Assembly (NCBI GenBank): GCA_947306315.1
Contig: CAMZGF010000011.1
Coordinates: forward strand, 1 to 15,120
Source of the DNA: an uncultured Candidatus Saccharibacteria bacterium
GTDB lineage: Bacteria; Patescibacteriota; Saccharimonadia; Saccharimonadales; Saccharimonadaceae
Length of the DNA stretch: 15,120 bases
Direction: 5' to 3'
The translations under genes were made by a program, and so were the position numbers. The notes beneath the pieces are model-generated. The model searched no databases, was not told where the DNA came from, and was given only the letters and a program-made list of their open reading frames with translations. Positions 12,409-15,120 of the stretch are shown here, piece by piece (the stretch's first letter is position 1; every line of letters starts with the position of its first letter).

Positions 12409-13641
12409 ATGAAATTATCAAATACATTCGTTAAAACCTTCCGCGAAGTCGGCAAAGAAGAGACTGCAAGAAACGCAGAACTCCTTATTCGCGCAGGTTA
12501 CATCAATAAAGAAATGGCTGGGGTTTACACTTATCTTCCACTCGGCCTAAAAGTTATCGAAAAAATTAAAAGCGTCATTCGCGAAGAATTGAATGCTATT
12601 GGATGTGAAGAAATCCAAATGACAGCTCTTCAAAGCCCTGACCCATGGCAGAAGACTGGTCGCTGGGATTCCGACAAAATGGATATTTGGTTTAAGACCG
12701 ACCTCGCTACAGGTGGCCAACTTGGTCTTGCTCCAACCCACGAAGAACCAATCACAAACATGATGAAAAAATACATCAGCTCATACAAGGATCTTCCAGT
12801 TTATGCATATCAGTTCCAGACTAAGTTCAGAAACGAGCTTCGCGCAAAATCTGGTATCCTTCGTACCCGCGAATTCCTAATGAAAGATCTCTATAGCTTC
12901 ACTGCCGACGAAGAAGCTCATAACGAATTCTACGAAAAAGCAACCAACGCCTATCATAAAATCTACGATCGTCTTGGCCTTGGTGACTGCACTTATAAAT
13001 GTTTTGCCTCAGGTGGCGTATTCTCGAAATACTCTCACGAATTCCAAACCTTCCTTCCAGTTGGTGAGGATACCGTTTACTACAACAAAGATCGCTCAAT
13101 CGTCTTGAACGAAGAAGTCTTAAATGACGAAGTCTTAGCTGATCTCGGCGTTAAAAGAGAAGAACTCGAATCAACAACCGCAGCTGAAGTTGGCAACATC
13201 TTCACCCTTAAATATAAATTCACCGAACCACTCGGACTTGAATTTAACGACAAAGACGGCAAACGCCAAACAGTCTTTATGGGCTGCTATGGTATCGGCG
13301 TCTCTCGTGTTATGGGTGTTATTGTCGAAAAATACTCAGACGACAAAGGTCTCGTCTGGCCAGAAAATCTTGCTCCATACAAATATTACATTATCGGTAT
13401 TGGCGAAGAAGGCGAGAAAATCGCAGCTGAGCTCGAAGAAAGCAATAAAGAAGATGTTATTTACGACAACCGCGACATGCGCCCAGGCCAAAAGTTCGCA
13501 GATGCAGAACTTATGGGTATTCCATACCGCGTCGTTATCTCCGATAAGACTTTAGCTGAAGGTAAAGCAGAAATTACAGACAGAAAATCTGGCGAATCGA
13601 AAATGGTTTCACTTGAAGAGCTTAGAAAGGAGATTAAATAA
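12409..13641 (+). CDS. proS: Prolyl-tRNA synthetase, compact form without editing insertion
   Basis: The 410-residue class II enzyme charges tRNA-Pro. Motif 1 lies in the GVYTYLPLG region (38-46). The Pro-site PTHEE (109-113) and motif 2 FRNELRAKSGILRTREFLMKDLYSF (140-164) follow. Motif 3 is GCYGIGVSR (292-300), and a C-terminal anticodon-binding domain runs from about 320 with the NRDMRPGQKFADAELMGIP stretch. The E. coli type (572 residues) has an editing domain of about 180 residues between motifs 2 and 3. Here the whole interval is about 127 residues, so the domain is missing and cis-editing of Ala-tRNA-Pro is not expected. It overlaps lysS by one base (TAATG). Confidence 0.96.
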   Translation: MKLSNTFVKTFREVGKEETARNAELLIRAGYINKEMAGVYTYLPLGLKVIEKIKSVIREELNAIGCEEIQMTALQSPDPWQKTGRWDSDKMDIWFKTDLATGGQLGLAPTHEEPITNMMKKYISSYKDLPVYAYQFQTKFRNELRAKSGILRTREFLMKDLYSFTADEEAHNEFYEKATNAYHKIYDRLGLGDCTYKCFASGGVFSKYSHEFQTFLPVGEDTVYYNKDRSIVLNEEVLNDEVLADLGVKREELESTTAAEVGNIFTLKYKFTEPLGLEFNDKDGKRQTVFMGCYGIGVSRVMGVIVEKYSDDKGLVWPENLAPYKYYIIGIGEEGEKIAAELEESNKEDVIYDNRDMRPGQKFADAELMGIPYRVVISDKTLAEGKAEITDRKSGESKMVSLEELRKEIK

Positions 13642-15120
13642 TGGCAACTTTGGAAGATTACAGGAACGAGCGTCTTAAAAAACTTGAAGAGATTAGGGCT
13701 CGCGGGATTGATCCATATCCAGCAAAATCAAATCGCACTAATAAAATCGGCGATGTGATTAATAATTTTGATGACTTCAACGAAAAAGAAGTTACTCTCG
13801 CTGGCCGCATCACCGCTATTCGCTCATTTGGCAAACTCGTCTTCATCAAAATCCGTGATTACTTTGGTGAAATCCAAATTTTCATGAAAGCTGAAGGCGA
13901 AGCAAAAGAAGGCTATCTCTCTGCAAAACAGGTTAAACTCCTCGATACTGGCGACTTCATTGAAGCAACTGGCAAAATCGGAAAGTCTCAAACCGGTGAA
14001 ATCTCAATCTTTGCAAACGAAGTTCGTCTCCTTACAAAAACCCTTCGCCCACTTCCTGGCCGCGATGGTTTTACAAACAAGGAAGAACGCTATCGCCGTC
14101 GCTATGTAGATATGAACGTTAACCCAGAAGTTCGCGAACGCATGGTTCGTCGCTCTAAATTCTGGCAAGCAACTCGTGACTTCATGAATGCCCATGGTTT
14201 TATTGAAATCAACACCCCTATTCTCGAACATACAACAGGTGGTGCAGATGCAAATCCATTCGTCACCCACATGGATGCACTCGACGAAGATTTCTATCTC
14301 CGCATTTCACAGGAACTTCCGTTAAAACGTCTCCTCGGCGCAGGCTTCGAGAAAGTCTACGATATTGGCCCACGCTTCAGAAACGAAGGCGTCGATGACG
14401 AACATCTCCCAGAACACATCGCATTTGAGTCTTATGCTGCCTACGAAAACTACGAAGATGGCATGAAGCTCTATGAAGAGATGATTAAATACGTCGCTAA
14501 AGAAACTTGGGGCACTCTCCAGTTTAATGTTGGTGGCTTCGAAATTAACCTCGACCAAGAATGGCCACGCGTTAAATATGCTGACCTCCTTATGGAGAAA
14601 TTCGGTGTTGATGTCTTTAACCCAGACAAAGAACAGCTAAAGCGTATCTTAAAAGAAAATAATGTTGAGCTTTCTGGAGAAGTTTCAGTCGCTCGCATGA
14701 TCGACAACGTTTGGAAACTTATCCGTAAAAATTCTGGCGGTCCATACTGGCTTATCCATGAACCAACAACCTTAAGCCCACTCGCTAAAGTAGACCCTGA
14801 ACATCCTGAAGTCACTCAGCGCTTCCACCCAATTATTGCTGGTACTGAAATGGGTAACGGCTACTCTGAGCTTAACGACCCACTCGATCAGCTCGCACGC
14901 TTTGAAGAACAACAAGCTATGCGTGATGCTGGCGATGATGAAGCTCAAATGCTTGATATCGATTTCGTTGAAATGCTTGAGTATGGTATGCCACCTGCAT
15001 GTGGTTGGGGAAACAGTGAACGCAACTTCTGGCTTCTTGAAGGTGTAACTGGCCGTGAAGGTGTTCCATTCCCACTCATTAAACGCCGTGACGGAAATGA
15101 TAATAAAAAGGAGGAAGAAT
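13641..15120 (+). CDS. lysS: Lysyl-tRNA synthetase, class II, 3' end beyond the window
   Basis: The frame is open for 493 codons to the window end. It begins with the OB-fold anticodon-binding domain (about 50-135; VTLAGRITAIRSFGKLVFIKI). The class II core follows: RYRRRYVDM (150-158), motif 1 (about 164-196), GGADANPF (200-207), motif 2 VYDIGPRFRNEGVDDEHLPEH (239-259), and PLAK with GTEMGNGYSELNDP (401-414). Motif 3 is unusual: G455-W-G-N-S-E-R461 instead of GLGIGIDR, keeping the Arg. The frame runs at least 11 residues past the usual end (FPLIK, 477-481) as a charged Lys/Glu tail. AAAGGAG (13626-13632) precedes the ATG, which overlaps the proS stop. Both synthetases are translated from one mRNA. 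Confidence 0.94.
   Translation, partial: MATLEDYRNERLKKLEEIRARGIDPYPAKSNRTNKIGDVINNFDDFNEKEVTLAGRITAIRSFGKLVFIKIRDYFGEIQIFMKAEGEAKEGYLSAKQVKLLDTGDFIEATGKIGKSQTGEISIFANEVRLLTKTLRPLPGRDGFTNKEERYRRRYVDMNVNPEVRERMVRRSKFWQATRDFMNAHGFIEINTPILEHTTGGADANPFVTHMDALDEDFYLRISQELPLKRLLGAGFEKVYDIGPRFRNEGVDDEHLPEHIAFESYAAYENYEDGMKLYEEMIKYVAKETWGTLQFNVGGFEINLDQEWPRVKYADLLMEKFGVDVFNPDKEQLKRILKENNVELSGEVSVARMIDNVWKLIRKNSGGPYWLIHEPTTLSPLAKVDPEHPEVTQRFHPIIAGTEMGNGYSELNDPLDQLARFEEQQAMRDAGDDEAQMLDIDFVEMLEYGMPPACGWGNSERNFWLLEGVTGREGVPFPLIKRRDGNDNKKEEE

Overview
This window looks like a chromosomal segment of a genome-reduced bacterium. My best guess is the Patescibacteria/CPR, probably Saccharibacteria (TM7); this is inference from gene content, not from a marker search. 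The supporting signs are a zinc-free L31 of type B, a minimal 196-residue EF-Ts, a 410-residue ProRS without the editing insertion, genes packed tightly with some tail-to-tail overlaps, and many genes whose -10 box lies directly on the start codon. All 15 complete genes end in TAA or TAG, and the standard genetic code fits. No phage, transposase, CRISPR or toxin-antitoxin genes were seen.

Layout. Positions 1-55 hold the 3' part of a tRNA-Val(CAC). Positions 56-942 have no convincing protein gene, but from about 791 down to about 235 on the minus strand they look like one large structured RNA. It starts at a near-ideal promoter (TTGACT, 17 bp, TGCTATAAT), contains a 22-bp interrupted hairpin and ends near a GC-rich hairpin. 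A RidA-family gene (-) then diverges from a two-gene unit (+) of a DHH-family phosphohydrolase and a RimK-like ATP-grasp ligase. Next come an unrecognised helical protein (-), ribosomal protein L31B (+), a GalU-type nucleotidyltransferase (-), an SPFH/slipin membrane protein (+) and an unrecognised three-helix membrane protein (-).

From 7425 to the end the window is mostly translation genes: rpsB-tsf (with a structured leader), the site-2 protease rseP with a CPBP-family membrane protease (both +), frr and greA (both -), then proS-lysS (+, overlapping; lysS runs off the end). In many bacteria the order is rpsB-tsf-pyrH-frr-uppS-cdsA-dxr-rseP-proS. Here the order is kept in outline, but pyrH and the lipid and isoprenoid genes (uppS, cdsA, dxr) are absent and frr is inverted, as expected for a host-dependent cell.

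The most interesting non-coding signals are the large minus-strand RNA and a GC-rich intergenic element present twice (8870-8940 and 11709-11770), each copy followed by a plus-strand terminator. Transcription appears to use two modes. One set has extended -10 promoters 0-3 nt from the ATG and no Shine-Dalgarno (leaderless or nearly so). The other has short leaders with a clear AGGAG-type site.
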